This document shows positions 25,087 to 33,498 of a stretch of DNA of 64,000 bases, piece after piece. Source of the DNA: an uncultured Bacteroidota bacterium (GTDB lineage: Bacteria; Bacteroidota; Bacteroidia; Bacteroidales; P3); the NCBI GenBank assembly GCA_902777005.1, contig CACYSB010000010.1, positions 124,001 through 188,000 on the forward strand, in the 5' to 3' direction. Position 1 is the first letter of the stretch, and each line of letters opens with the position of its first letter. Position numbers and translations under genes: made by a program. The notes under the pieces are model-generated. The model worked only from the letters and a program-made list of their open reading frames with translations, was not told the origin of the DNA and did no database searches.

Positions 25087-25143
25087 TTTTGCAACCGTAG
25101 CTGTCGGATTCCATGGACATTTTTCTGTCCTCAGGCAGTTTGC

Positions 25144-25172
25144 ACCAAAGAAGGTTTAGGCTATTCTTTGGT
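25144..25172 (-). terminator. Hairpin at the end of the BspA-like gene
   Basis: ACCAAAGAA / TTCTTTGGT, a nine-base stem touching the stop codon of the minus-strand gene. There is no T-run, so it may protect the mRNA end rather than terminate. Confidence 0.45.
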
Positions 25173-28100
25173 TATCTAATCACTACCACTTTTCGGGCGG
25201 GGTGGTTGCCGATTTTGACAATATAAACTCCTGTAGTGGTTACGGGGATTGCAACTTGTTCTGTGGCTCTAGGTAAAGATGCGATTGTTCTGCCGTCAAT
25301 GGTATAGATGGATACATCTTGACCAAAAGCTTTGTCAATGTGGATTTGATAGTCTTTGGCATACATGATAATTTCAGGATTGTTGATATTCACAATCCCT
25401 ACATTAGCCTCGAAATAAGCCACAAATGTAGCATCCTGTGTAACGAGATAAGAACGGGGATTATCGGTCACATTGTCTTGCCACCTTACAAAATGATAGC
25501 CAGGATAGGCTACGGCTGTCAGAACCGCAGTTTCGCCTGTGGCGTATGGACCGCCACCTGTGACAGTACCCATCACACTGTTATCACTCGTCGCCTCAAC
25601 ATGGTATACCGTACCCTCTTCCATAAACACCGCCTCTAACGTCATGTCGTTGGTTACAGCGAAAGTGTAGGGATTGTATTCCGCACCGTTGCTCCATCGG
25701 ACAAACTGATAGCCGCTGTAAGGTGTCGCCGACACGGTAATAGGCTGACCATATTCAGCGTAGCCGCCACCAGTCACACTGCCGCGTGTCACCTCGTTGG
25801 GGATGACATTAACATAGTAGGTGTCAATGGCGAAATCGGCCGTCAGCACCATATCATTAGTTACTACCAAATTATAAGGATTCTCGTGGATACTTGTCTC
25901 ATATCCGTAATAATTGGTAGTACGCCAGCGCATAAAATGGTAGTGGTCAATAGGAACCGCCATCAATGTGGCAGTGTCGCCATAGAGGTAGGTTCCACTA
26001 CCATTGGTGCTTCCCATTGTCTCATTGCTACTACTAAGAGTAATAGTGTAGCTGTTGCGTGCAAAGATGGCTGTCACCGTAGTATCGCTTGTGACATGGA
26101 TAGTGCGAGGATTGTCGGTATTGCCGTCGATCCAATGTTCAAAATGGTAGCCGTAATCGTTAGTTGCACTAATGGTTGCTGTCGAGTCGACACAACTGAT
26201 TTCGCTTGTCGCATAGGCTTGTCCGCCCTCGGATGCCAGTACATTCAATACGAACTCCACTGTAGGCTCAAATAAATTGTTTCTATACTGATACCACATA
26301 TTATAGTATACACTATATGTTCCGCAAGGAATATATATCAATGGGTTAGAAGATAGTGCACTGCTACCGAGACTTGGAGGTGTTACTGGTTCTGCTACTA
26401 CCATCGCAAGAGGACAACCATAAAAAGCGTAATTTCCTATTGAAGTGCACGACGAAGGAATGTCAACCGAGGTGATTCCTGCCGAGCGGAAGGCGTTTTG
26501 TCCGATGGTTTGTATGGAATTGGGTAAAGAAACGGATGATAGCCCACTGCAACCATTGAACATGTTATCGGTAATTGAGGTTACATTGCTGCCAAATGTT
26601 ACATTGGTAAGTGATGTGCAGCCCTGAAAAGAGCATCCTGCCGTGGTGTTATAGTTCAACGAGGTAAGCCCCGTGCAGCCCGCAAAGGCATTGCTGCCAA
26701 TGAATGTGATATTGCTTCCTAAAATCAGACTGGTCAGTCCTGTGCAATTATAGAAGGCGTTGCTGCCAATGGTGGTTATATTGTTCCCTAATGTCAGATT
26801 AGCCAAGCCGGTACACCCGTTGAACATGTTGTTGTATATTGTTGTCACATTACTTCCCAGCGTTACGTTGGTGAGTGAATAGCAGTTCTGGAACGAATAT
26901 TCGACACTGGAGTTGTAATTCAATGTGGTTAGTCCTGTGCATCCAGCAAAGGCATTGCTGCCAATGGATGTAATATTACTTCCAAGTGTTAGACTAGTTA
27001 GCCCGGAGCAACCATAGAAGGCATTGCTGCCAATGGATGTGATGTTGCTTCCTAATGTCAGGTTAGTTAAACTGGAGCATCCGTAGAACATGTTGTTGCC
27101 TATAGTTGTCACATTGCTTCCCAGCGTTACACTGGTGAGCGATGTGCAGCCTGGAAATAAACACTCGGCATTGGTGTTGAAGTTCAATGAAGTTAATCCT
27201 GTGCACCCTACAAAAGCATCGTTCCCAATAGATGATATATTGCTTCCTATAGTAAGACTATCAATGGCAGTACAGTTTTGGAAAGCATTGGCACTGATTG
27301 TCGTCACCGAAGGAGGAATGTTGGCGGATGAAATACGGGGGTGTGCCCTCAACAACGTAGTCATCGTGTTGTCGCTATAAAGGATGCTGTCTTGTATAAA
27401 ACCATTTACAGCATAGGCTCCCCATGTAGCTCCAGTTGCTGACCCATTGTACACCACATTGAATACTCCGCCAAATGCACTAGACTCTATTGAAAGGACG
27501 GAATTAGGCACTGTAACGCTGAATATATTGGTACAACCTGAAAAAGCGTTGGATTGTATGTAAGCCACAGTGTTGGGTATAGTTACATTCTCCAAACTTG
27601 TGCAGTTTTGGCACATGCCATTTGAAATAGAGGATAATGCATTTGGCAGAACAAGATTTTGCAAACTGATACATCCACTAAAAGCTGATTGTCCAATACT
27701 TGTTACCGAGTTAGGAATACTAATTTGTGACAAGTTTGAGCATCCAAAAAATGCGCTGTTTCCTATACTTGTGACGCCATTCTGTATCGTAACAGTGTTG
27801 AGCCCAGTGCAACCATAGAAAGATTCCTCTCCTATAGAGGCAATATCTCCAGGAATAATTATACTAGTCAACGCCGTGCAATATTGGAATTGAGCCACCC
27901 CGATATTCGCATTTGCCGACAAAGTTACACCTTGCAAGCTTGAGCAATACCCAAAAGCATAACTTCCAATATAAGTAACAGTATTGGGAATTGTTAAGGA
28001 CAAGAGACTCGAACAACCTTGAAAAGCATAATTTTCAATAGTTGTTAGATTAGATCCCAATGAAATTGAGGTTAATCCAGTACATCCTCTAAAAGACTCG

Positions 28101-28471
28101 GACCCTATTTCCGTAATAGAGGAAGGTAGAATTAAACTTGTCAGTCCTGTTAACCCCCAGAACCCCAAAGTTGTATAATATCCAGTGTGGTTACCATACA
28201 TGTCAGTGTAAATATAAGATAAACTTCCCTTTCTTGCAATAAATGTAACTGGATAATTAACTCCACCATAAGACACCGAATCTGGAATAATAAGGGTACC
28301 ACTATACGATTGCCCAGAGACTTGACCTACCCCCACTTCTCCGTTATGTCCTATTACGTCATAGTAACACATTATGGTATGCCCAGACGGCGTGGTTACT
28401 GTAAACGTAGATGCTCCCATTGCATAATTTGCGAGTAGCATTGTTACAAGAACAAATAATGTTTTCTTCAT
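25172..28471 (-). CDS. BspA-like leucine-rich-repeat surface protein with T9SS sorting domain
   Basis: 1099 residues. Signal peptide (LFVLVTMLLANYAMG). Residues about 110-720 hold some twenty LRR_5/BspA repeats of the form SIGSNAFYGCTGLTSLTLGS. Four InlB B-repeat-like modules follow (GYHFEHWIDGNTDNPRTI, YQFVRWSNGAEYNPYTF and others). The last 80 residues are a T9SS sorting domain (VSIYTIDGRTIASL...GVYIVKIGNHPARKVVV). Such proteins bind host or dietary surfaces; that role is inferred. The repeats are close enough in sequence to recombine. Confidence 0.93.
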   Translation of the reverse strand: MKKTLFVLVTMLLANYAMGASTFTVTTPSGHTIMCYYDVIGHNGEVGVGQVSGQSYSGTLIIPDSVSYGGVNYPVTFIARKGSLSYIYTDMYGNHTGYYTTLGFWGLTGLTSLILPSSITEIGSESFRGCTGLTSISLGSNLTTIENYAFQGCSSLLSLTIPNTVTYIGSYAFGYCSSLQGVTLSANANIGVAQFQYCTALTSIIIPGDIASIGEESFYGCTGLNTVTIQNGVTSIGNSAFFGCSNLSQISIPNSVTSIGQSAFSGCISLQNLVLPNALSSISNGMCQNCTSLENVTIPNTVAYIQSNAFSGCTNIFSVTVPNSVLSIESSAFGGVFNVVYNGSATGATWGAYAVNGFIQDSILYSDNTMTTLLRAHPRISSANIPPSVTTISANAFQNCTAIDSLTIGSNISSIGNDAFVGCTGLTSLNFNTNAECLFPGCTSLTSVTLGSNVTTIGNNMFYGCSSLTNLTLGSNITSIGSNAFYGCSGLTSLTLGSNITSIGSNAFAGCTGLTTLNYNSSVEYSFQNCYSLTNVTLGSNVTTIYNNMFNGCTGLANLTLGNNITTIGSNAFYNCTGLTSLILGSNITFIGSNAFAGCTGLTSLNYNTTAGCSFQGCTSLTNVTFGSNVTSITDNMFNGCSGLSSVSLPNSIQTIGQNAFRSAGITSVDIPSSCTSIGNYAFYGCPLAMVVAEPVTPPSLGSSALSSNPLIYIPCGTYSVYYNMWYQYRNNLFEPTVEFVLNVLASEGGQAYATSEISCVDSTATISATNDYGYHFEHWIDGNTDNPRTIHVTSDTTVTAIFARNSYTITLSSSNETMGSTNGSGTYLYGDTATLMAVPIDHYHFMRWRTTNYYGYETSIHENPYNLVVTNDMVLTADFAIDTYYVNVIPNEVTRGSVTGGGYAEYGQPITVSATPYSGYQFVRWSNGAEYNPYTFAVTNDMTLEAVFMEEGTVYHVEATSDNSVMGTVTGGGPYATGETAVLTAVAYPGYHFVRWQDNVTDNPRSYLVTQDATFVAYFEANVGIVNINNPEIIMYAKDYQIHIDKAFGQDVSIYTIDGRTIASLPRATEQVAIPVTTTGVYIVKIGNHPARKVVVIR

Positions 28472-28760
28472 TTTCAGTTTCCTTTCTTTGCACTGGCACG
28501 GTGCGAGTTAATAATACGAAGAAAGTGGAGCCAATCCATTTTGTCTCTATCTTCTCGTGTAAGGGCCTAGACTTCCCTGCAAAGTGAATATAAAGGTATT
28601 CTGAATTGCTTCACAAAGGATACAATAATCCAATGGAAGCATCTCGTGACTCCTTTATTCCTAACTTTGCAGATGATGCGTAAATTGTCTAGGTTTACAC
28701 GATCGGAATAAGGCGAAAATGCGCTTTCTTTCGGCAAACGGATTTCTCCCCGTTTGCGAC
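28472..28760 (-). promoter_or_regulatory. Long (about 290-base) 5' leader of the BspA-like gene
   Basis: From the promoter box to the ATG there is no gene. The transcript would begin with a perfect stem-loop (GCAAACGG / CCGTTTGC, 28734-28757). Further in is a GCTTC...GGAT...ATCC...GAAGC hairpin. The piece ACGAGATGCTTCCATT resembles GTGAGATATGTTCCATT in the leader of the fibronectin-repeat gene at 40.1-40.4 kb. Regulatory role is inference. Confidence 0.5.
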
Positions 28761-28770
28761 TGCAAAATTA
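28761..28770 (-). promoter_or_regulatory. -7 promoter box of the BspA-like gene
   Basis: TAATTTTGCA on the minus strand, about 290 bases before the start codon. Confidence 0.68.
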
Positions 28771-28939
28771 CGAATTATTTTTATTCAGCCAAAATTATTT
28801 TTAGGAGACAATATTTTGAGGTAAAGTAAATGCATATTAAAAGTATTTTTCCTATGGTTTGTAGAAAAATGCAAATACGAGTGCATTATTGCGTTAACGT
28901 GTAAATGTTTTAGTAAACAAGGTGAAAGGTGGGCGGGCT

Positions 28940-29132
28940 ATATGCTTTGTATATTTTTTGTATATGCTCGTGTATATGTTTTGTATATGCTTTCTATATG
29001 CTTTTGTATATGTTTTGTATATGCTAAGTATATGGTAAGTATATGCTAAGTATATGGTAAGAATACGTTAACTCGTTAATTTGTTAATTCGTTAATGTGT
29101 AAATGCGTTAATTTGTTAATGCGTTAATGTGT
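28940..29132. repeat. Two adjoining AT-rich microsatellite arrays
   Basis: First array (about 28946-29061): many copies of GTATATGCTTT / GTATATGTTTT drifting into GTATATGGTAA / GTATATGCTAA. Second array (about 29066-29132): CGTTAATTTGTTAAT-type units of 8-10 bases. Together with 28771-28939 this fills the gap between the BspA-like promoter and the nitroreductase terminator; no gene seen. Confidence 0.85.
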
Positions 29133-29190
29133 TATAAAATCTGGGGAACACAAATGCAAAATAGTAGTTTATGAGGGCGGGAACTGGAGA

Positions 29191-29229
29191 AAAGAATCCC
29201 CTGCTGGCGGAACCGGCAGGGGATTCTTT
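29191..29229 (-). terminator. Terminator of the lipoprotein-nitroreductase pair
   Basis: Stem AAAGAATCCCCTGC / GCAGGGGATTCTTT, about 20 bases after the minus-strand stop codon, with a T-rich tail (TTTTCT). Confidence 0.85.
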
Positions 29230-29248
29230 GTTTCTGTAATAAACGGTG

Positions 29249-29806
29249 CTACTCCGCCCAGCGGACGTAGTCGGCTTTGCGGGGCAGGGGAGTGGCGGCG
29301 GGTTTGGCTGGGAGGCCGAGGACGAGGTGGTCGATGCCTTCGTAGTCGCCTTCGATGCCGAGGTCGCGCAGTATCTGCCGGCCTTCATCGCTGTAGAACT
29401 CCTCCTTGGCTCGGTGTATCCAGCAGGAGGCGAGGCCCACGGCTTCGGCGGCATTGGCCAGGTTGGTCATCACAGCGCAGCCGTCGTAGAGGTAGGTCGG
29501 CACCTTGCGGTCGGCGAGCACCACGAGTACCACAGGCGCACCGTAGAAGGGGTCGAAACCATCCAGCGGTTTCTCGCCACGCTGCACCTTGAGCTCGTTC
29601 CAAATGCGAGCGTTCATGGCCGACAGGCGGTCGCGCAGCTCGCGGTTGGTGACGGCCACAATCAGCGGGCTCTGTTTGCCGTGGCCCGTGGGAGCCCAGG
29701 TGCCGGCCTCGCAGACGCGGGCTATAAGCTCTTTGGCCGGCATATCAGGCAAAAAAGCACGGCAACTGCGCCGTGCTTTCATGTTGTCAAGTGCACCTTG
29801 GTTCAT
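29249..29806 (-). CDS. Nitroreductase-family flavoprotein
   Basis: 185 residues. FMN-binding pattern ARRSCRAF near the N-terminus, AGTWAPTGHGKQSPLIVAV, DGCAVMTNLANAAEAVGLAS, and C-terminal LVLGLPAKPAATPLPRKADY. NAD(P)H-dependent reductase; substrate unknown. ATG at 29806 overlaps the stop of the upstream lipoprotein gene (ATGA), which fixes the start. Confidence 0.92.
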   Translation of the reverse strand: MNQGALDNMKARRSCRAFLPDMPAKELIARVCEAGTWAPTGHGKQSPLIVAVTNRELRDRLSAMNARIWNELKVQRGEKPLDGFDPFYGAPVVLVVLADRKVPTYLYDGCAVMTNLANAAEAVGLASCWIHRAKEEFYSDEGRQILRDLGIEGDYEGIDHLVLGLPAKPAATPLPRKADYVRWAE

Positions 29807-30252
29807 TGGTTGACGACTTTCAGGAGGTTCGCAATGGCAATGGCTGTCGATGCTGTCTGTGCAATGTTCTGGCTGTTGATGTTTGACAGGCCCGAAGTGG
29901 CAAGCAGTCTGTCGACAAAAGCGGTGGCGTTGGCGCTGGTGATGAGGCCTGCCGAGGAGGCGATGAGGCCGGCGGTGAAAGCCTTGCGGTAGTCGGCGTT
30001 GTCCTTGTTCTGCTTCAGGTTGGCATAGCTGGTGGCCAGCGCGAGGGCATTGTTGAGGTTGGTGGGGTTGCTGAGGTCCACATTGCCGGTGTTGCGGTAG
30101 GAACCGTAGAGGCCTTGCACGGCGGCGCCGCAGGTCTGGCCCGAAGCCTTGGCCACGGTGTTGCTGCTTGCAGCGGCGTTGAAGAGGCTGCACGACGTCA
30201 GTGCCAGAGTGGCAAAGCATACCAAAAGAACACTTAATCTTTTCATAATCAT
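29803..30252 (-). CDS. Small lipoprotein of unknown function
   Basis: 149 residues with lipobox LALTSC. The mature part is Ala/Asn/Ser-rich and helical (NNALALATSYANLKQNKDN, KAFTAGLIASSAGLITSANA). ATG at 30246 (MKRLSVLLV) is a plausible alternative start. No known domain recognised. Co-transcribed with the nitroreductase through a four-base overlap. Confidence 0.72.
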   Translation of the reverse strand: MIMKRLSVLLVCFATLALTSCSLFNAAASSNTVAKASGQTCGAAVQGLYGSYRNTGNVDLSNPTNLNNALALATSYANLKQNKDNADYRKAFTAGLIASSAGLITSANATAFVDRLLATSGLSNINSQNIAQTASTAIAIANLLKVVNQ

Positions 30253-30287
30253 TGCTTATTTGTTGTTTTTGTTTCTGATTGTTGACT

Positions 30288-30297
30288 GCAAATATAC
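30288..30297 (-). promoter_or_regulatory. -7 promoter box of the lipoprotein-nitroreductase pair
   Basis: TATATTTGCA on the minus strand, about 36 bases before the start codon, with TTG at a suitable -33 distance. Confidence 0.75.
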
Positions 30298-30311
30298 AAC
30301 TTTTTTTTATA

Positions 30312-30782
30312 TCAACGCCAGAAACGTGATGTGATGTCGTGCAGGGTGCCCTCCACCACGCGGTAGAGGCGCTGGTTGGTGCGGCGGCTCTTGAGCGGAC
30401 CGAGGTGGGCCAGATATGGGCCAAGCTTGAGGTAGTCGAGGTTTGAGAGGCTGACCTGGGGTGAGGGTAGGGTACGTCCGCTCCACCAGGCGGTGTGGAG
30501 GCCCGGATGGCGCTTGCGCACCCCTGCCAGCAGGCTGTCCACCTCGGCTGGTGCAGCGTCGCCACCGAGCAACGCCAGACAACTCACGCGTCCGCTGTGC
30601 TTGCCAAGCAGTCCCTCGATGGCATCGCCGTCGAGCGGCTCGCCGCTGTCGTTCCAGAGGTATTTACTGTGGCACCCCGGGCAGCGGCAGGGACACCCGC
30701 TGAGGTTGACGGCCAGCGTCACCTCGTCGGGAATCTCCTGGAACACTATGTTGCTGTCGATGTATTTCAGCATATCTATCAT
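30312..30782 (-). CDS. nrdG: Anaerobic ribonucleotide reductase activating protein
   Basis: About 156 residues from ATG 30782 (MIDMLKYIDSNIVFQEIPDE). Radical-SAM enzyme that installs the glycyl radical on NrdD. The cluster motif C-x3-C-x2-C is within SGCPCRCPGCHSKYLW. A further in-frame ATG at 30794 lies inside a TTTCATGAAA palindrome, and one at 30773 (MLKYIDS) is also possible. It follows nrdD after about 28 bases. Confidence 0.93.
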   Translation of the reverse strand: MIDMLKYIDSNIVFQEIPDEVTLAVNLSGCPCRCPGCHSKYLWNDSGEPLDGDAIEGLLGKHSGRVSCLALLGGDAAPAEVDSLLAGVRKRHPGLHTAWWSGRTLPSPQVSLSNLDYLKLGPYLAHLGPLKSRRTNQRLYRVVEGTLHDITSRFWR

Positions 30783-30808
30783 GAGCCGTTTCATGAAACG
30801 GCTCTACA
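30783..30808. repeat. TTTCATGAAA palindrome between nrdD and nrdG
   Basis: GAGCCGTTTCATGAAACGGC-TC with flanking CTACAG, same family as the copies inside the kinase-RapZ and priA genes (GAGACG...CGTCTC there). The changed third-position base is compensated on the other arm. Confidence 0.85.
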
Positions 30809-30810
30809 GC

Positions 30811-32901
30811 TTACATGGTTGCGTAATATCTTCTCGAAGCCTCCTCCTGGCGCGGTTTGCTGAAGTTGGATACGCGGCGCAGGTATCCGATAACACGAGT
30901 CAGATAATCAACGTTTTGTGAGTGACACTTCGGGCATTCCTTTAAGTAGCGCTTATCGATGTGGCCGCAATCGTTGCAGATGGTGTTCGGTATGTTGAAG
31001 GTGAAATAGTTGCAGCCTTCCTTGGCGGCCACCTCGAGCAGCTGGCGGTACTGCTGCTGCGTGAGGTGCTCCTCGAGGTTGCAGTGCAGTGCCGAGCCAC
31101 CGGTGAGGTGCTCGATGTAGGGGGCGCCGTGCAGGCGGAACTTGTCGAGCACCGTGAGCGTGGTGTCCTCGACGATGTAGAAGTAGCTGTTGTAGCAGTC
31201 GCGCGGCACGAAGTAGCCGTCCTCGCGGTCCCACTTGGCGTGCTTCACGCCCACATTCTCGGCGGGAATCATCTCGCAGTTGAACATCACATCCTTGGTG
31301 CGGTATTCCTTGTTCTTCTTCTCCACCAGGCCGAGCACCGTCTGCACGAACTCGCGGTACTGCGGGTTGTCGTTGATGGGAATGCCCATGAACTCGGCGG
31401 CCTCTACGAGACCGTTGACGCCGATGGTGAGGTACTGGCGGGCGATGTTGATGTATCCTGCGTCGAAGAGCGGCAGCATGCCGTGGGCCTGCAGGTCTTT
31501 GAGGTTCTCGTTGTAGGCCAGCTGCACCTTGTGGCAGAGGTCTATGATGTCGGTGAGGAACTCACGGTAGTCCTTGCCGTTGTTGACGGCGTACTGTATG
31601 CAGCGGTTGAGGTTGATGGTAAGGACGCTCTTGCTGCCGGTGCTCACGCCGCCGGCGCCGAGGGTGTAGCTGAAGCCGTTGTCGGTAATCTCGTTGCGGA
31701 GGCGGCAGCAGCTCGACAGCGAGTCGGCGTTGTCGCTGATATAGGTGAAGAACGAGTGGCCTTCGGCATACATCTCGGCCGTGAAGTTGGCCATATCCTC
31801 GTCCACAAACTTGCCGTCCTTGTCGTACAGCAGCGCCATGGTCTCGACGGGGAAGGTGAGCACCGCCTTGGTGCGCTCGGCGTTGAACCAGCGCATGAAG
31901 CGCTTCTGCAGCCAGCAGAGGCCTTCCCAGTCGGGCTCGCTGCCGTCGGGGAAGCGGAACTCGCCAAAGAGCGACTCGAAGTAAGGCTTGTCGTAGTAGG
32001 CTATGTTCCAGAACACCGACTGGTAGTTGCGGGCGCCGGTGGGCTGGTTGAGGCTGTAGGCGATCTGCTCGAAGCAGTCGGTGATGACCTTGTCCATGGT
32101 CTTCTGCTTGAGGCTGAGGTCCACCACGCGGTCGGGCTCTTTCCAGTAGTCCTTGCCGTAATCCTTCTGGATGAAGTAGTTGAGGTACATGAGGAACTCC
32201 GGAGTGGCGCAGGCGCCGCTGAGCATGGAGGAGACCATGAAGACCATGTTGATGAAACCGCCGCAGAACGACTTGAGGTTGGTGGGGGCCGTGCTGTTGC
32301 CGCCGATGCTGGCGGTGCCGCCCAGAAGCCACGGGTACATGGTGATGGAGGCGCAGTAGTTGGCCAGCGAGGTTTCGTCGTTCTTATATATAAAATGGTG
32401 AGTGAGCAGGTCTATGTAGCGGTTGGCCAGCTCCTTGCCGTACATCTGCTTGATACGGTCGGTGAGCAGACGGCGGTTGAGGCGTATGAAGTTGCTCTTG
32501 GGGAGCTCGCCTATGAGGGTGGCGATGTTCTTGTGCTCGACGTTGGCGTTGGCGTCGTACTTGCTGCCGGTGGCGGCGTTGGCGGCGTCGACATAGTCGG
32601 CCAGGAACTTGAGCTTCTCCAGCGTCTCGCGGTCCTCGGTGTGTTGCTGGCGGTAGAGCATGAAACTCTTGGCCACCTTGTAGTAGCCCTCCTTCATCAG
32701 TGCCACCTCCACCTGGTTCTGTATCTCCTCGACGGTGATGCCGTTGTGGATGTCGAGGTGCGACAGTATCTTGGACAGGCAGCCCAAGTCCACGGGCTCT
32801 TTGACCGATTCGAACGCCTTGACGATGGCGTTCATGATTTTGTCAAGCGAGAAGCGTTCGGTTACACCCTCACGCTTCGTAATCGATAACGTGTTCTCCA
32901 T
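30811..32901 (-). CDS. nrdD: Anaerobic (class III) ribonucleoside-triphosphate reductase
   Basis: 696 residues. N-terminal ATP-cone (KREGVTERFSLDKIMNAIVK). Catalytic cysteine region (LSSCCRLRNEI) and C-terminal zinc site CNDCGHIDKRYLKECPKCHS. The glycyl-radical motif is RVIGYLRR. Makes deoxynucleotides without oxygen or B12. A cobalamin riboswitch lies in its leader, so B12 should lower its expression, implying a B12-dependent class II enzyme elsewhere in the genome. Confidence 0.97.
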   Translation of the reverse strand: MENTLSITKREGVTERFSLDKIMNAIVKAFESVKEPVDLGCLSKILSHLDIHNGITVEEIQNQVEVALMKEGYYKVAKSFMLYRQQHTEDRETLEKLKFLADYVDAANAATGSKYDANANVEHKNIATLIGELPKSNFIRLNRRLLTDRIKQMYGKELANRYIDLLTHHFIYKNDETSLANYCASITMYPWLLGGTASIGGNSTAPTNLKSFCGGFINMVFMVSSMLSGACATPEFLMYLNYFIQKDYGKDYWKEPDRVVDLSLKQKTMDKVITDCFEQIAYSLNQPTGARNYQSVFWNIAYYDKPYFESLFGEFRFPDGSEPDWEGLCWLQKRFMRWFNAERTKAVLTFPVETMALLYDKDGKFVDEDMANFTAEMYAEGHSFFTYISDNADSLSSCCRLRNEITDNGFSYTLGAGGVSTGSKSVLTINLNRCIQYAVNNGKDYREFLTDIIDLCHKVQLAYNENLKDLQAHGMLPLFDAGYINIARQYLTIGVNGLVEAAEFMGIPINDNPQYREFVQTVLGLVEKKNKEYRTKDVMFNCEMIPAENVGVKHAKWDREDGYFVPRDCYNSYFYIVEDTTLTVLDKFRLHGAPYIEHLTGGSALHCNLEEHLTQQQYRQLLEVAAKEGCNYFTFNIPNTICNDCGHIDKRYLKECPKCHSQNVDYLTRVIGYLRRVSNFSKPRQEEASRRYYATM

Positions 32902-32930
32902 GTTGTTTGTTTTCGCGTTTTGTTATACGG

Positions 32931-33098
32931 CCGTGGCAGGTCTCCTGGCTCAGTCCGCCGCAGGCGCGCCTTCTCAGGGCTCTGTCTGCCCCAATGGCAT
33001 CATGCACCCGTTTTCCCGGAACATTACAGTTGCGCGTCAGCCCGTGATTTTCACACGGTTCCCTATTGTCCACCTATGGTGGGCCATAGCCTTTTTCC
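32931..33098 (-). promoter_or_regulatory. Cobalamin (adenosylcobalamin-type) riboswitch ahead of nrdD
   Basis: On the minus strand the conserved core reads in order: AATAGGGAACCGTGTGAAAA, TCACGGGCTGACGCGCAACTG (the B12-box region), then GAGCCCTGAGAAGGC and AGCCAGGAGACCTGCC at the 3' end. This is the classical B12 riboswitch layout. The 3' end lies about 30 bases from the nrdD start, which suits translational control; no terminator is visible between. Confidence 0.93.
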
Positions 33099-33101
33099 AG
33101 G

Positions 33102-33111
33102 TGCAAAATTA
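33102..33111 (-). promoter_or_regulatory. -7 promoter box of the nrdD-nrdG operon
   Basis: TAATTTTGCA on the minus strand directly ahead of the riboswitch, with TTG at about -33. Confidence 0.75.
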
Positions 33112-33217
33112 CAACCTTTCAAGAAACCCCACAAATAAAGTTGTACACATTCCGTGTTGAAAACCATGCCCGTCCCTTACCCCTTCGGTGAAGTAAAAAT
33201 TTTATGCCGAAGCTGCC

Positions 33218-33350
33218 CCGAGGCCTCTCCGTATCCCCTCCGACGTCGCTCCGTCTGTTCTACGGTTGTTTACCGGTTGTTCTACAATTTAAAAGCGTTA
33301 AACAACCGGTGAACAACCGTTGATGTGATGGTGAGAGTACGGGGCGGACA
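33218..33350. repeat. Palindromic AACAACCG repeat, copy 2 (nrdD/pruA divergent gap)
   Basis: ACGGTTGTTTACCGGTTGTT, then TTTAAAAGCG, then AAACAACCGGTGAACAACCG. Outer arms CTCCGTATCCCCTCCG and GAGAGTACGGGGCGG are less well matched. Same design as copy 1. Confidence 0.8.
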
Positions 33351-33430
33351 GGGAGTGGGGGAGGTTTGCGTGCGGTTGAATATTTGTTGAAAACAATATA
33401 AAATAATTTGCATTTGTTTTGGGAATTTTG

Positions 33431-33440
33431 TATATTTGCA
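33431..33440 (+). promoter_or_regulatory. -7 promoter box of pruA
   Basis: TATATTTGCA, 58 bases before the start at 33499. Confidence 0.75.
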
Positions 33441-33498
33441 CATTGTTATTTTAACGACGAATAACGGAAAACAACAATCAATCAATAAAATAAACACT

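Noticed and set aside
25172..28471. Leucine-rich-repeat DNA taken as CRISPR-like or satellite DNA
   Set aside because: The repeats are in-frame coding repeats of a BspA-like protein with signal peptide and sorting domain.
29807..30565. Upstream in-frame extension of the nitroreductase across the lipoprotein gene
   Set aside because: The extension is Gln/Arg/Ser-rich noise; ATG 29806 with a four-base overlap is the sound start.
30961..32889. 642-codon open frame antisense to nrdD
   Set aside because: It is a shadow of GC-rich codon use in nrdD; the product is low-complexity Val/Glu/Leu/Gly-rich with no domain.
32920..33160. Plus-strand open frame over the cobalamin riboswitch
   Set aside because: The conserved riboswitch core on the minus strand explains the sequence; the product has no domain.
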